A stretch of DNA of 64,000 nucleotides, from assembly GCF_019649055.1 (NCBI RefSeq), contig NW_026570222.1:3224001-3288000 (forward strand). The letters run 5' to 3'. The translations under genes and the position numbers were made by a program. Source of the DNA: Paramacrobiotus metropolitanus (lineage: Eukaryota; Tardigrada; Eutardigrada; Parachela; Macrobiotidae). Within the stretch, counting starts at the first letter, position 1; the number at the start of each line of letters is the position of its first letter. Under the pieces are notes generated by a model. That model did not search any database and had not been told where the DNA came from. It saw only the letters and a list, made by a program, of their open reading frames with translations. Shown here piece by piece: positions 40,395-51,419 of this stretch.

Positions 40395-42229
40395 TCAGTT
40401 CTTTTTGAAAAAGCTCATAATCGATTGCTGAACTCGCTTATCCTTCGAATCATCATTACTCTTTGCCAAAGCTTTTGCAGCAGGCCTGGATTTAGTTTTG
40501 GTGATAGCGGCACTGTTCTCTTTTGGAGCAGGTTTGACGACTTCCGGTTGCGATGTAGTTGCCGGCGTTTCCTCATCCGACATGTCCTTCCATACCGTTT
40601 TATGTACGGTGTACCCTTCGTCGTCTTTCTCAACGACTTGTATCTGGCGCTTTTTTCGTTGCTGACTGGCGCCTTCACTTGCAGCCGACATAAAAGCCCG
40701 CAAAGGCTCTGCCCGTTCGACACTGGGTGATTTCTGTTGTTTTCCTTCCGTATCGGAAACTGGTTCGTTTTCGTCCTTCTTACTACGCACACGTTTTCTT
40801 CGGGCTCCGCTACCTCTGCTGGACGACGATTTTGACTTCGCAACAAACTCCTCCCCACTATCAATTTCGTTATTATCAGTTCTGGAATCCGCTTGCGAAC
40901 TAGGAGTGTTTTTAGGTCCGCGTTTTTTTGTGCTGCTGGTATTTTTCACTTCAGTCTTGGATTTCGCTTCCGGAATTTCTGACTCTTTTTCACATTCACT
41001 GTTCTCCTCATCTGAAACATTGGTTAATGCCCCAAAACTAATACGTTTGTCTTCGGTTTTTATGGAAGGGATTTCTTTCCGATTTTCAGAAGCCTTTTCT
41101 CCGCGCTTTCGACGTATCACTGTTGGTGCGTCTGGAGAAGGGGTACGACTAATGCGCTGGTCCTTTGTCGGGCCTCCGTTTCCAGGCTGAGCCGTAATTT
41201 TGAGATCGTCTTCAAAAACATTCAGTTCAGAAGAATCCACTATCATTTCTGCTTCCGAATCACTTTCTCGAAAAACAGCTGTGGCTTTGACTTTTTTACG
41301 CGGAATAATAACATCATCGTCGGAATCGCTGTTCTGCCCAGAATTCTTCGAGGGAGACGGGGCGGCGTCTTTCCGTTTGACATGCAAAATGTCCTTCATA
41401 TTATCCGATGCCGGCTTTCTGGTGTCCAGACCGCCAGCCTTCACCCAAATTGCAGGTTTTGCTGATGGTGGCGAGGCTGTCACCGCGGGCTCTGTTGCAA
41501 CTGACTTTACCCGCAACGCTTCTATGGACTTGCTCATATCTACAATAAAAAAATTAACAGCTTTATTATTTTAAGAAGGCGGAAGACTTTACCAGACTCG
41601 TCTGAATAAAATACTATAATATAGATGCGCTATTTCGTTCTCCATAACCAATAACGGGCATAAGCAGGGGCGGTAGCGCGTTTTTTTATGTACAGTTTAC
41701 GGTGTTTACTGTTTGTTTACAGTTTACCAGTACCTGCAAAAATTTTCTTTTCTGTGTTTTCCATCTTCTTTAAAACCTTCGTATCCATTGTAAAGGTGGC
41801 TGGGAATCCATCTCCAGATGACTGCATGGCAGTTCTGTCTACAATTTTGGGGTTCTCAATAGGAAATCCCATGGAGCTGAGAGAATTATGGACGGTGTAC
41901 ATAGAAACGGGATCATCCACCGCGATGCCATGCACGGAAAACACGTGCTTACTGCATCCATGCATTTTACGTTCCATGTCGCTTGCAGCTTCTTCTTGGA
42001 GAAACACCATCCGGGTTTCGACGTTACCCTCCGGCAGTTCAAGACTGTACGTCACCATGTAAATTATATGGATCTCCTTCCCCAGTTTCGAACTACGAGC
42101 TTGAACATACTTCGCGAGGACCTCCTTAGCATCATCGATGGGTATTTGCAGTTTGCGGGACAGGGATTTGTACGTTACTACCGCATTGTCTCTTTCTATC
42201 AGTCGAATTACCTCCTGCAGAGAGTCCAT
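40395..42229 (-). CDS. POLD3: DNA polymerase delta subunit 3
   Basis: POLD3 (p66) links the polymerase delta core to PCNA and supports lagging-strand and break-induced synthesis. Two exons: 41734-42229 and 40395-41539, joined at GCA G|AT in frame, give 546 residues. The N-terminal winged-helix part starts MDSLQEVIRLIERDN, with VVTYKSLSRKL (compare IVTYKWLSYTL in human) and a dimer-interface region up to HVFSVHGIAV. The long middle is charged, disordered and rich in Ser/Lys/Glu, with basic clusters (PRKKVKA, RRKRGEK, GARRKRVRSKK). Near the end, DDEGYTVHKTVWKDMSDEE corresponds to the conserved vertebrate stretch. The protein ends with a PIP box, QQSIMSFFKKN, for PCNA binding. The start is the first ATG at 42229; the frame stays open a little upstream without another ATG. 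Confidence 0.93.
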
Positions 42230-42975
42230 TATACCTTCACAGTCAGAATCTGACAATAAATTTCTTTACAAAGCACAGAAACGTCAGGTTCAAAACACAA
42301 AAACATTGAAGAAGCCAATAAAGATGCACGAATATCCGCAATAGCGCTGCAAATTTGCGAAGCACGGAACAAAATTGGCGCGGTTATTGTGATTTGAACT
42401 GTAACAGGGAACACAATTTTAGCGATCCAAAACTTCTTGCTACAGCGAGTTTTCACTTTAAATGAAAGTTTGTTGTCCAGCATTCCTTGTAATAATGTAA
42501 TGTAAAACCACAACAAAAGAGTATTAGGCAGAAGTTGGTACAGTCATTCCAGAATTTGTTTTCCATTCGAAAATTGATAAATTTAGAGTAGAATTCAAGT
42601 CTGAGCTCTGTCCTTTTCCTGCCATTTGGTCTACAGCTGTCGATTTCTAACCAGCGTGGAGCTTGAACCGTCGAACAATCCCCGGGGAGGACTGCGAATA
42701 AAGTTCCCCTATAGCCTATAGGACTGTCGTGGTAAGACCGTAAGATACGTCATAAATAATAAATTGCAGGGCTCATCTTCATCGTAGTAGGATTGAAATC
42801 ATTTTCGTGTTTAGTCCAGTTAAAGAATTGCTCGCATTAGTACGACTACGGGTGCAAGAAGACTGCAGACTGCAGCTGGGTTCACGTTGTATAAAATAGG
42901 TAAAACCGTAAAACTACTTACTATTTTGCATTATTTCTCTTGTCTGCGTTGGATACAGAAACGAAAGCACATCAT

Positions 42976-43179
42976 TTAGAAAACCAAAAACAGTTCATCA
43001 AGGGAGCGACTGAACTCAACTGTACCAAGAACACAAGCAGCATTGCCCCGCTGAATTTCTAAACTGCAACGCTGCAACAAAAACTGTTTCGCACGTATTT
43101 CTCCAGTTTGCTCCCGAATACGTTTGGCCAGGTCCGAAATAAATAGGATTGAAATTAAAAGTAAGAAGACGAATCTCAT
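42976..43179 (-). CDS. Possible small gene or exon, unrecognised
   Basis: An ATG-led frame of 67 residues on the minus strand, starting MRFVFLLLISILFISDLAKR. The start is hydrophobic, like a signal or anchor. The centre (IREQTGEIRAKQFLLQRC, then EIQRGNAACVLGTV) has the look of conserved helical coding sequence. It ends LDELFLVF. The last codons could instead be intronic, because a GTTTTC donor precedes the stop and a CAACGCAG acceptor follows at about 42947. I do not recognise the family and cannot complete the gene. Confidence 0.35.
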   Translation of the reverse strand: MRFVFLLLISILFISDLAKRIREQTGEIRAKQFLLQRCSLEIQRGNAACVLGTVEFSRSLDELFLVF

Positions 43180-43258
43180 ATCTGCTGGTCATTTAAAAGA
43201 ATGGTCATGCGGAAGAATATAATACATGCACTTTTAAGTTATTACAGTATGATATCTT

Positions 43259-43328
43259 AGAGGGACGAACAATACCGCTTCGCCGATAACAAAGCGGAGC
43301 AACGCGATGCGGTATTGTTCGTTCCTCT
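43259..43328. repeat. Inverted repeat/hairpin upstream of MZT1
   Basis: Two 20-nt arms (43259-43278, agagggacgaacaataccgc, and 43309-43328) are reverse complements with one mismatch around a 30-nt loop. The unit is about 70 nt. It may be a small hairpin transposon remnant or a transcribed hairpin. It lies about 200 bases before the MZT1 start. Confidence 0.8.
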
Positions 43329-43524
43329 TTGAATCAAAGCCTTTGATGATGTTATTATTATCCTCTTCTTCATAAACTATTAAAATTACATATTATACAG
43401 GCCGCATTTGTGTTTACCGTTGGGTCGCTAATAAACTTTGTGTATGTATCTTTCTTAATCCAGATTCCAGAATCCGTTTCCGAATCTCAGATGACACTAA
43501 CTTCGCTTTTGTGATTTACAGAAA

Positions 43525-44153
43525 ATGGTTGTTCCTAATCCAGTGAGTGGAATCTCGAAAACAGCTAATGGAGCAACTGCTTCCGCTCAGCTGGGTACAG
43601 GTCATGCAAATGGCACCAGTACAAGTATTCACAATCAGCACTCATTGACAAATCCATCTGGCAGTGCTCCGGTTCCACAACGGACGAGTATCAGCGGTAA
43701 GAAAATATTTTGGATAATAATTTTGTTTTAGTACAGCACATTTTTGTGTACTTTCAGTACGAGTACTTCTCTATTATATAAATAAGTATCTTTATATCTG
43801 TATTTATTTTATGCTTTACATACTTCTTTTAGCATTCGGTACTCATAAGCACTTTAGCATTGCATGAATTTGCATCCGATGCATTTAGAGGATTTTGTCA
43901 TAATCACGAAAACTAGCGGATTTTGAAATACTACTAACATCATGAAAATACTTTATCGATAAAATTATTAGTCATATAGCAGTAAGTTTGCCCGAAATTA
44001 CTACCAGAACTGTTTTTAGTGGTGAAGGAGCTGTCAGACCTACTTCAAACCGGACTGAACCAAGAGCAAATACAAATTTGCGTTGAGCTGCTGGAGTGCG
44101 GTATTAATCCCCGCCATTTAGCTGATTTTATAAAGAAATGCCGCCGTACGTAA
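43525..44153 (+). CDS. MZT1: MOZART1, gamma-tubulin complex subunit
   Basis: MZT1 is a small helical protein that binds GCP N-termini and is needed to activate gamma-tubulin ring complexes. Two exons, 43525-43696 and 44008-44153, join at AGC G|GTAAGA...CCAG|AA in frame to give 105 residues. The C-terminal half is the MOZART1 fold: ELFLVVKELSDLLQTGLNQE then IQICVELLECGINPRHLADF, compared with [34 protein letters not shown] in human. The N-terminal 58 residues are Ser/Thr/Asn/Gly-rich and much longer than usual. The last codons overlap a strong donor (GCC|GTACGT at 44146) with an acceptor at 44216, so an alternative short end reading PLSLGTK is possible. AATAAA is at 44235-44240. The gene is convergent with LIPT2. 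Confidence 0.9.
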
Positions 44154-44447
44154 CCGTAAATGCAGTTGATCACCTGCTAAAATGTATCGATTCATTTTTT
44201 GTTTATTTGATTATAGCTTTGTCCTTAGGCACTAAATAAAATACATGTGTTATACAAATTTTGAGGTACAAAGCTGCTTTGGCCTTCTGATCGTGTGAAA
44301 GAAGATCGTGTGGTAGTTGCCCTTCTGTTACTTACTGAATTCGGGCAACTGTTACTTAATAAATTCGTGATGCAGGGCTCAAACACTTCATGCTCGCTCG
44401 TTTTAATCTTCAAATAAAAAACATCGAACTAAAATCACTATCATTTG

Positions 44448-45206
44448 TCAATATTTGTTTGTTAAATTTGTCTTATTTTTATCGAAATTCATGTTGCTAA
44501 TACGCATCAGATTAGCAGAATCGGTTTTGGTAATTTCTTCGGTTGTTACACCAAATGTTTCGGCAAAGTTTTTCACAAACACAGGTACGACATCGGGAAT
44601 AGTCAACAATTTTCCCGTTTCTTGTGACAGCGACGTGACTGAGTACCCTTCCAAACCACACGGCACAATGTGATCAAACCATTTCAGATCCGTACTGCAG
44701 TTTAATCCGATTCCGTGGGAAACAATATACCTTCGGCAATTTATCCCGATGGCTGCAATTTTCGCCCGTTTCACCCAAATACCCGTATGCTCAGTGCGTC
44801 CCGCCACAACTCCGAAGTCTTTACAAGTCCGAATCAGCACTTCCTCCAGCTGGCAAACATACCAGCGCACGCTGGGACGGAGGTGCTGCAGGTTCAGGAT
44901 CGGGTAGGCTACGAGCTGGCCAGGTCCATGGAAAGTGATCAATCCCCCGCGATTGGTATGGAACAGCTGAGCGCCTTTCTGGCGTAGGAGCTCTTCATCC
45001 ACTTGAGTGTACTCGTTGCGACGAATCCCGACCGTATACACGGGATCGTGCTCAACAAGGAGAAGGATATCCTGGGTTGCAGATTGCGGGGCATGCTCCG
45101 CAGTAGCCTTTAAATGTCTAGAAACCAATGTTTCTTGTAGTGCCAGTGCAGTCTTGTAATCACAGCGACCAAGATTCCAGTACTGCAGGATCTTCCTTGA
45201 ATTCAT
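44448..45206 (-). CDS. LIPT2: Octanoyl-[acyl-carrier-protein] transferase (LipB/LIPT2)
   Basis: LIPT2 moves octanoate from mitochondrial ACP to the GcvH lipoyl domain, the first step of protein lipoylation. It is a single exon of 252 residues starting at the ATG at 45206 (MNSRKILQYWNLGRCDY). The frame is open upstream but without an ATG. LipB signatures are clear: LLLVEHDPVYTVGIR, RGGLITFHGPGQLVAYPILN, GRTEHTGIWV, the KIAAIGI stretch with the catalytic lysine, SHGIGLNCSTDL, and IVPCGLEG with the catalytic cysteine. The upstream residues or the N-terminus may serve as mitochondrial targeting, but no strong presequence is visible. The 3' end is about 300 bp from the convergent MZT1 stop. Confidence 0.95.
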   Translation of the reverse strand: MNSRKILQYWNLGRCDYKTALALQETLVSRHLKATAEHAPQSATQDILLLVEHDPVYTVGIRRNEYTQVDEELLRQKGAQLFHTNRGGLITFHGPGQLVAYPILNLQHLRPSVRWYVCQLEEVLIRTCKDFGVVAGRTEHTGIWVKRAKIAAIGINCRRYIVSHGIGLNCSTDLKWFDHIVPCGLEGYSVTSLSQETGKLLTIPDVVPVFVKNFAETFGVTTEEITKTDSANLMRISNMNFDKNKTNLTNKY

Positions 45207-46596
45207 GCCGATAACAGCATACTGAACACAATCTATCACAGAAGTAGCAAGCAATAATGAGGTATAATTTAAGTTATTTTACTGATAAACATAGTAAGAA
45301 ACAGGAAAGTAAGCAACAGGAATTATTTGCGACAGTTCTTCGTAAACAATAGATAATTAGTTTATACCGTAGTTTATGCAGTTTATGGTTTGTGAATCCT
45401 TTATAGTTTATGCAGTTTCCTTTCTAGTGAGAATGAAACTACCGCACAAACTCTTCGTGGCGGTAGTCTCGTACACAAGTACAGTCTCGTATAAGTACTC
45501 CAGACGTACTCAGCGAGTGACTTTTCTGACACCTGCTGACCTGCAACCGTGCAGCAAAGCACATTAATGGTAAGTACAGTAATTCTTTCACGATTGTATA
45601 CAGAATTAGTAAAAGTATGAAGACCGCTTTCACACCGTACCAGTGTTGCATCACCATTTCTTCACATATTTTAAAAATGAATATTGAATTTTATGTCCTG
45701 TTTTAATTGTTTACAGTAATTTTTTATTGTTAAGTACTAGTGAATAATGAGATTTTTGGCACACCTGAATGCGTTTAAACTACTGGAATTTTGCGCGCAC
45801 AAATGATTTTCACTTTTCACGCTCATATACTGTAAATATCATCTGGTATTCTGGCTACAGAATGTCCTAAAACAATGTAAACAGTGTTCGGGGTGCGCGA
45901 ATGTGAAAGTTCTCCTGCATATGCCCAAATTTGATATTATCACTATTATGTATGTATGGTAATGTTGTACCGGGTCATTTACCTAGCCCTTAATGACAGG
46001 CATTTCATAAGTTCACAATATCTACATAAACTGCATAAGTACAGCAGTAATTTTGTATTAACTGGTAATACGAACGGTACCAGTTAACGAACAATTACTG
46101 CTTTATATGCAGTTTATACGAATACTTATGACACAGAAACATAAGTAAATACTTGAATAAATAGCAAGATATCTATTATAATTGTAAGAAACATATTTAC
46201 TAAAAAATTTTATGGAGCTGATCAATGGCCAGCGCACTCCGGGCACTTTCCTGATACAAATTTGCTAAGGACATATTTTTTAACTATCTCACGTCTGTAG
46301 ACAGTAGAACCACGAATATCCAGATTGTGTGTGTGCAATGTATACGTACGAATTGTCAATTTTTACTCGTATATAGTGACTTAAACCTCCGACAAAAGTC
46401 TCAGCAAAACTAATAAATTAGCACTCCAATACGGATATGCGTTTTGGAAACTGCACCAAAAAACTATTCTACGTACATGCCATCAAGACCAAAAAGATTG
46501 CATACCTGCACAAAACAAAAAAGTTTCTATCACAGTTAAGAGATTCGGGAGAAAACACTTCTTTGGTTATGGACACTCAATTCCTGTTTCATAAGG
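45207..46596. other. Intergenic, no gene seen
   Basis: AT-rich spacer between the LIPT2 start and the PAXIP1 stop. Only small, unsupported open frames occur (for example 45376-45567 plus). Several TACTCGTA-like motifs are present. No RNA gene is recognised. Confidence 0.45.
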
Positions 46597-49500
46597 TCAT
46601 ACGGGTGCTTTAGAGAAATCCAGTCTATGAGCATTCCAGTCAATCCGCTGCTTTATAACAGATGATATGATCAGTTCCGCAGAATAAATAGCTGCAAGAT
46701 GCCGTATGTTATAACAAAAACAAATGCTTGCAATGCTGCGCTTCACCACGGGTCCCAGATTTCTCATTTACGTTACTATATAAATAATTAAGTCAGTCAC
46801 GTAAATACAATGAAAAAGGTTCATGATGAGTCGAAATACTCGCATGCAGCTCATCAAGGATTGTCAACTTCTAACTATGTTGTTCCATTATTGCATATAT
46901 AAATATTTTCATAGCTCTACCTAAGGCTCATAAGGAGACATACTGTATAATGTATAATATGCAGTAATATGAGTGTCAAACTTCGTGACACATAACGTAC
47001 TGAGCGATCGCACCACAGCTGTGTACACTTACGATGTCCTGTGTTGATCAACCCAGCCAAGTCCTTAAAATCAGCCACAGTTGCTATCACCACGTAATAG
47101 ACGCCGTTCTTCCCATGCTGAATAATAATAAGACATAATTAGCTAGACGTCTGCTAAAGACCATCAGCAAAAATTAAGAGCTCCAGCAAAGCAACTGCTT
47201 TCATGCTTTACCATTTTCAAATCTTCCAACTTCGGCATGCGATGCTTTACAGCCTTTCCCCCAAAAGCCTCGATGATCTCCGACAGCGTATCCACTTGAG
47301 GATACACTCGAGGAGTAATATAAAAATTCACGTTGGTGAACACCTGGATCCCATTCTGGCTCAAAATGCTTTTCCTTTCAAGGGCTTCGCGTAATGTAAA
47401 CGATTCTCTATTCTCCATTTCCTGATCTTGTAAAATATACTCATCGGTTTCCAGTAATTTTCCACCTTCCACCGAATCGTTTATCCATTTCGGCGTGACC
47501 ACGCATCGACAGACACTGAATGCGATCAAAAACCTTGGTGTTCGGGAAATCCTTGGCGCAACCAAATGAGTGCAAACATGGAACTTTTCCGTAATCGAGG
47601 CTGTTGCTGGTCCCAGTCCTTTTAGACTCTAAAGAAAACTCCACATGAAGCATAACCTAACTTAAGCATTTTTTGGTATGAGTTGATAAACGTGCGCTCA
47701 GTCTAACCTCACAACCAAGCAATTTTGTGAACATAAATAAACACATTTTTACTAACGCTGACAACGTGCTCTTATTCAGTTTTTGCTGCTTCACTACTGC
47801 TAAACCATTACCTGAAATTTTCTATCACATCTCGCATTTATACAAGAGTACAAGTGTGTAGCTCATAATTATAGCTCGTAAGTCGTACTCTGTATATTGT
47901 TACCTTTATCAACTTGTTTTCTTCCGATTTCTCAACTCCATCAAACAATATAACAACCGGGCCAAGTTTCCGTTTCTTTTTGCATTCATTGTCCATCATT
48001 TGCTTCTTGATCCTTTTCTTAGGATTTTGGGGATTGATTGGACGCCCCTTTGCCGTACTACTGAATTTCTGTAAATTTCGAAAAGTAATTCAAAACCACA
48101 TTTTAACGGTGTACTCTGTACACAAGTTACAAGATTTGAATTCAATGGTTTACCGCCTGTGCGTCTGGTGGAACCGGGACTGGATGGATCCAAGCCGCCA
48201 TCAAAAGTTGCGGCAGACGTTTCACGTTGGCTCCCGTCAGGTCCAGGGAAGGGGGGTCCTTTTCATTAGAAAGCACATATCGCGGATCCTTGCTCATCAT
48301 CGTCAGGGGTTTGGGGTCTCTATTCCACAAATCGTGCAGCCAATCAACATTGACCACAGGGATGCTCCACTCCGCGGCTTTCGAATACTTTTTCCCACTA
48401 GCTCTAGTTATTAAAAGGATGAGCTGTTTATCCACACACATACACAAAGGAAAAGACACACACATACACTCTGCAAATCATAGCAAAAGCGTTCCTATCC
48501 AAAAACGGCTGATATCGGGCTCCAAGAGTGAGAAGCAGAGCAATGACATCCTCACGTTCCTCATCGTGGAAGCCAGTTACCGTGATAATCTGAAAAAAAT
48601 AGGCTCGTGAAACCGTCTCAGATTTTATCCAAAGCAAACAACCAAATCTTAAAACCTGAGATGTATACCTTATCATGGAGCGGCTTATTGTCATCAGTAA
48701 ACGGACAGGGAAGATGAGAAAACCGCCATGGAGGCCGCATTTCACCCTTACGATAGCAGTCATTCAACCAGTACATCGTCACAACACGTTTCTGCGCTTT
48801 CAGTGCCTGTAACATAAGTTTAAAAAATTAGTATCTCTCAAAAGCAAATACTGTGTACCAAACAACCATTCATTCCTACCGTTTGCGCTATTGGGCTTAA
48901 TTGCGTGTCACATATCACATGAGTAGCCGTCTGCATTGCATCCAGCGGAACAATCTGTCCCCCATACTTCTTTATGACCTGCGACAGTGAACCCATCATG
49001 TTCCATAGTCCATTTATGGTTAACAAAGTGAAGTACACACTGTTTCCATATTCCTTAACACCCGTCCATCTGGATTATGGATATCTTTGAGAGCTGGCAG
49101 CACAATCTTGCATCCGATAAGAAATTTCATTGGAGGAACTAAATCAGATCATTGTTCACATGTCGTACGAACATACGCAAAACATTCCGCAAATGTCCGC
49201 TGATTCCTACCGTGAGGAAAATCAAATCCCACATAAACCGGATCTGCAAGTGGCACCGGCCGGCTAGGCACTTGAGGCCTTTCCACTGACATCTGGGTCT
49301 GTAGTACTGGACGCACCGCCATGTTGGGTGCGTACTGCATTTGATGCGTCTGCTGCATCTATCCATTAGAAAAACAGAACGGTAAACAAATTTCGCTTTG
49401 GCAGTTTATTTAGATAAAGTTATCAACACGACGTAAAAGATACAGAACGAAAAAGCGTGGGTACAAATCAAAATCTCCGTCTCAAAAATCAGTAAAAAAA

Positions 49501-51419
49501 ACGAGGCGCAGCTGCTTCTGTGTGTCTAACCTGATAGACCTGCTGATGCATTTGCTGTTGTGGATTTGGTTGAAGTTGCCCCATTTGCATTTGCTGATAA
49601 CTTGCTTGATGTTGCATAGGCTGCTGATGTTGCGAGACGGTGACGCCGACCATCTGATTCGGCATCGGTGTCATAGTCGGAGGAGCATACTGCAGCTGCT
49701 GGTGTGTCGGAGACTGAGCCTGTTTCCATTGCCAGTGTTGCTGTTGCTGCTGTTGTTGTTGTTGCTGCTGTTGTTGTGCAGCCTGAATTTGCCCCGGCTC
49801 GGGCATTTGCGGAGGCATAGGCACCAAGGCATGGTTCATAGCCATTCCTGGATTGTTATTATTTGTTACCTGTGAATGATAAATGCTGAATAACAACAAT
49901 GCGGAATAACAATACCAATGCGGAATCTGTTTCGAACAGTTTAATAAACAAACGAAACGCAATCATGAAACAAGGAAGAATCTAGTCAAAGAAATAACAC
50001 CGCTGAGACTGGATAAAATGGCTCACTTGATCCTGGCTCTGGGAACTATGACGAGTGTTTAGAAATCTTGCCAAAGCGGTCTTAGTCTGTGGACGCACTA
50101 ACGAAGCATTTCCTTGGACTTGCTGTGCCATCATGCGATTTTGGTTCATCATATCACTGGGGATAAACTGAGGTCTGCTACCGGTCATGTTCCCCATATT
50201 CTGCCCCATCAATTTACTGGGATCCATATCCATGGAAGGAGCAGAAATATGGTTCATAGGAACGGACTGCGGATCGATCATTTGAGCTTGTGTAGTTGTA
50301 GTCATCGGAGTAACAAAATCCGAATCCAGCAAATCAGCCAAATCGGGAGGTAAAAGAGACGCAATCATTTCGTCGCCAGGATGAAGGGACAACTGCGGAG
50401 GATCGGGTTCGATCAACCACTGAGGATGATAACTCTCAAGTGGATGGAGAATCTGATCCCGAATACAATCAGTAATCCAGTCCGGAGTAACAATGCCGAT
50501 TCTCTTTTCCTCCATTGCTTTTGTGTATTTTTTCTGCAAGAAAGTCAAGAAATTCGGAATGTAACTACAGAAACAGATAAAAACCAGGCAAAAAAACAGC
50601 AGACAAACAAATAAACGGATTTCATTTCAGAAGTATCTGGAATGCAGTAACAGCATCTTACCCCAGCGGCCCGACCAGTTACCAGATGTGTAACACTGCT
50701 ATCCAACTGAGATACACAAATTCCACCGTAACATTCGATAGCTGCCCATAAAACCACCGAATCATTTGGCGCGATCTGTAGAAGAAGGTTTTACAAAAGA
50801 GTTAATTTAGGAAACCTCCTTCAAAATAAGCACCATACCTGTGAAACGCAAATCCGCAGTGCGTTGAATAGTTGCTTGGGTTCAGGCGAAAATGCTTTTG
50901 TACTAAAAAATCCCGTAAAAAGAATTAGTCTGCGCTGTTATGCGGGCAGGCAATCCGTACTCACGGGAGTACACGGGATGTCTTTGCGGACAATTCGATC
51001 CACGTACTCTGCAAAAAGCCATGTTGGAAAAATCGTAAGAAAAATATTGATCAAAATTACATTAACAACAGTGTCGATATTAAACGATAAAATAACGTAA
51101 AATATTCTCTGTCTGCTCCAGCTTGAAAGCAGCACCTTGCTTTCCAGCTTGGTGCGGACAGAAATCAGAGTAAAAAATCAGTTAAAGTTCCTCACTCAGT
51201 GTATCGGCTTTTCTCGATCTGGTTAAGCCGATAAGCGCAGAGATATGGTTTCGTAACGTCAATTTAGCCACCGCTTACCTTGACGATGATAACATTGCAA
51301 AGGCAGTCTTTAGCTTCAGTGACTTCCGGGGCTTCGCAAGAATCCGCGACAACGTGCGTCGGATCGTCGAGAACGGAGGAAACGACGCGTGCACCCTCGG
51401 CCATAGCCACTAACTTCGC
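46597..51419 (-). CDS. PAXIP1: PAX-interacting protein 1 (PTIP), multi-BRCT scaffold
   Basis: PTIP is a nuclear BRCT scaffold in DNA-damage signalling and in the MLL3/4 H3K4 methyltransferase complex. Sixteen phase-consistent exons: 51279-51419, 50965-51008, 50839-50902, 50662-50775, 50027-50533, 49531-49869, 49211-49358, 49041-49138, 48880-48978, 48669-48806, 48470-48589, 48154-48423, 47904-48068, 47212-47628, 47033-47117 and 46597-46691. At least 947 residues. Order: two N-terminal BRCT repeats (FSPEPKQLFNALRICVSQ; AMEEKRIGIVTPDWITDCI), a Met/Gln-rich middle with polyQ, then BRCT repeats (FLIGCKIVLPALKD; RVVTMYWLNDCYRKG; IITVTGFHDEEREDVI; IPVVNVDWLHDLW; VILFDGVEKSEENK; CVVTPKWINDSVEGG; NFYITPRVYPQ). 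It ends IYSAELIISSVIKQRIDW, as in vertebrate PTIP. The N-terminus is incomplete: no ATG precedes the first recognised exon, though an internal ATG lies at 51405. Confidence 0.92.
49736..49783 (-). repeat. CAG/CAA repeat encoding polyglutamine in PAXIP1
   Basis: An interrupted CAG/CAA run encoding about 13 glutamines inside the PAXIP1 exon 49531-49869. Mixed codons suggest the tract is held by selection on protein and not by fresh triplet expansion. Vertebrate PTIP has a polyQ region at the equivalent place. Confidence 0.9.

Larger units (their letters stand above)
42230..43524. promoter_or_regulatory. Upstream region of POLD3 and MZT1, with a small minus-strand ORF and a hairpin
   Basis: About 1.3 kb between the POLD3 start (minus) and the MZT1 start (plus). 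It must hold both promoters. It also contains an unplaced minus-strand frame (42976-43179) and an inverted repeat (43259-43328), listed separately. Confidence 0.5.
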
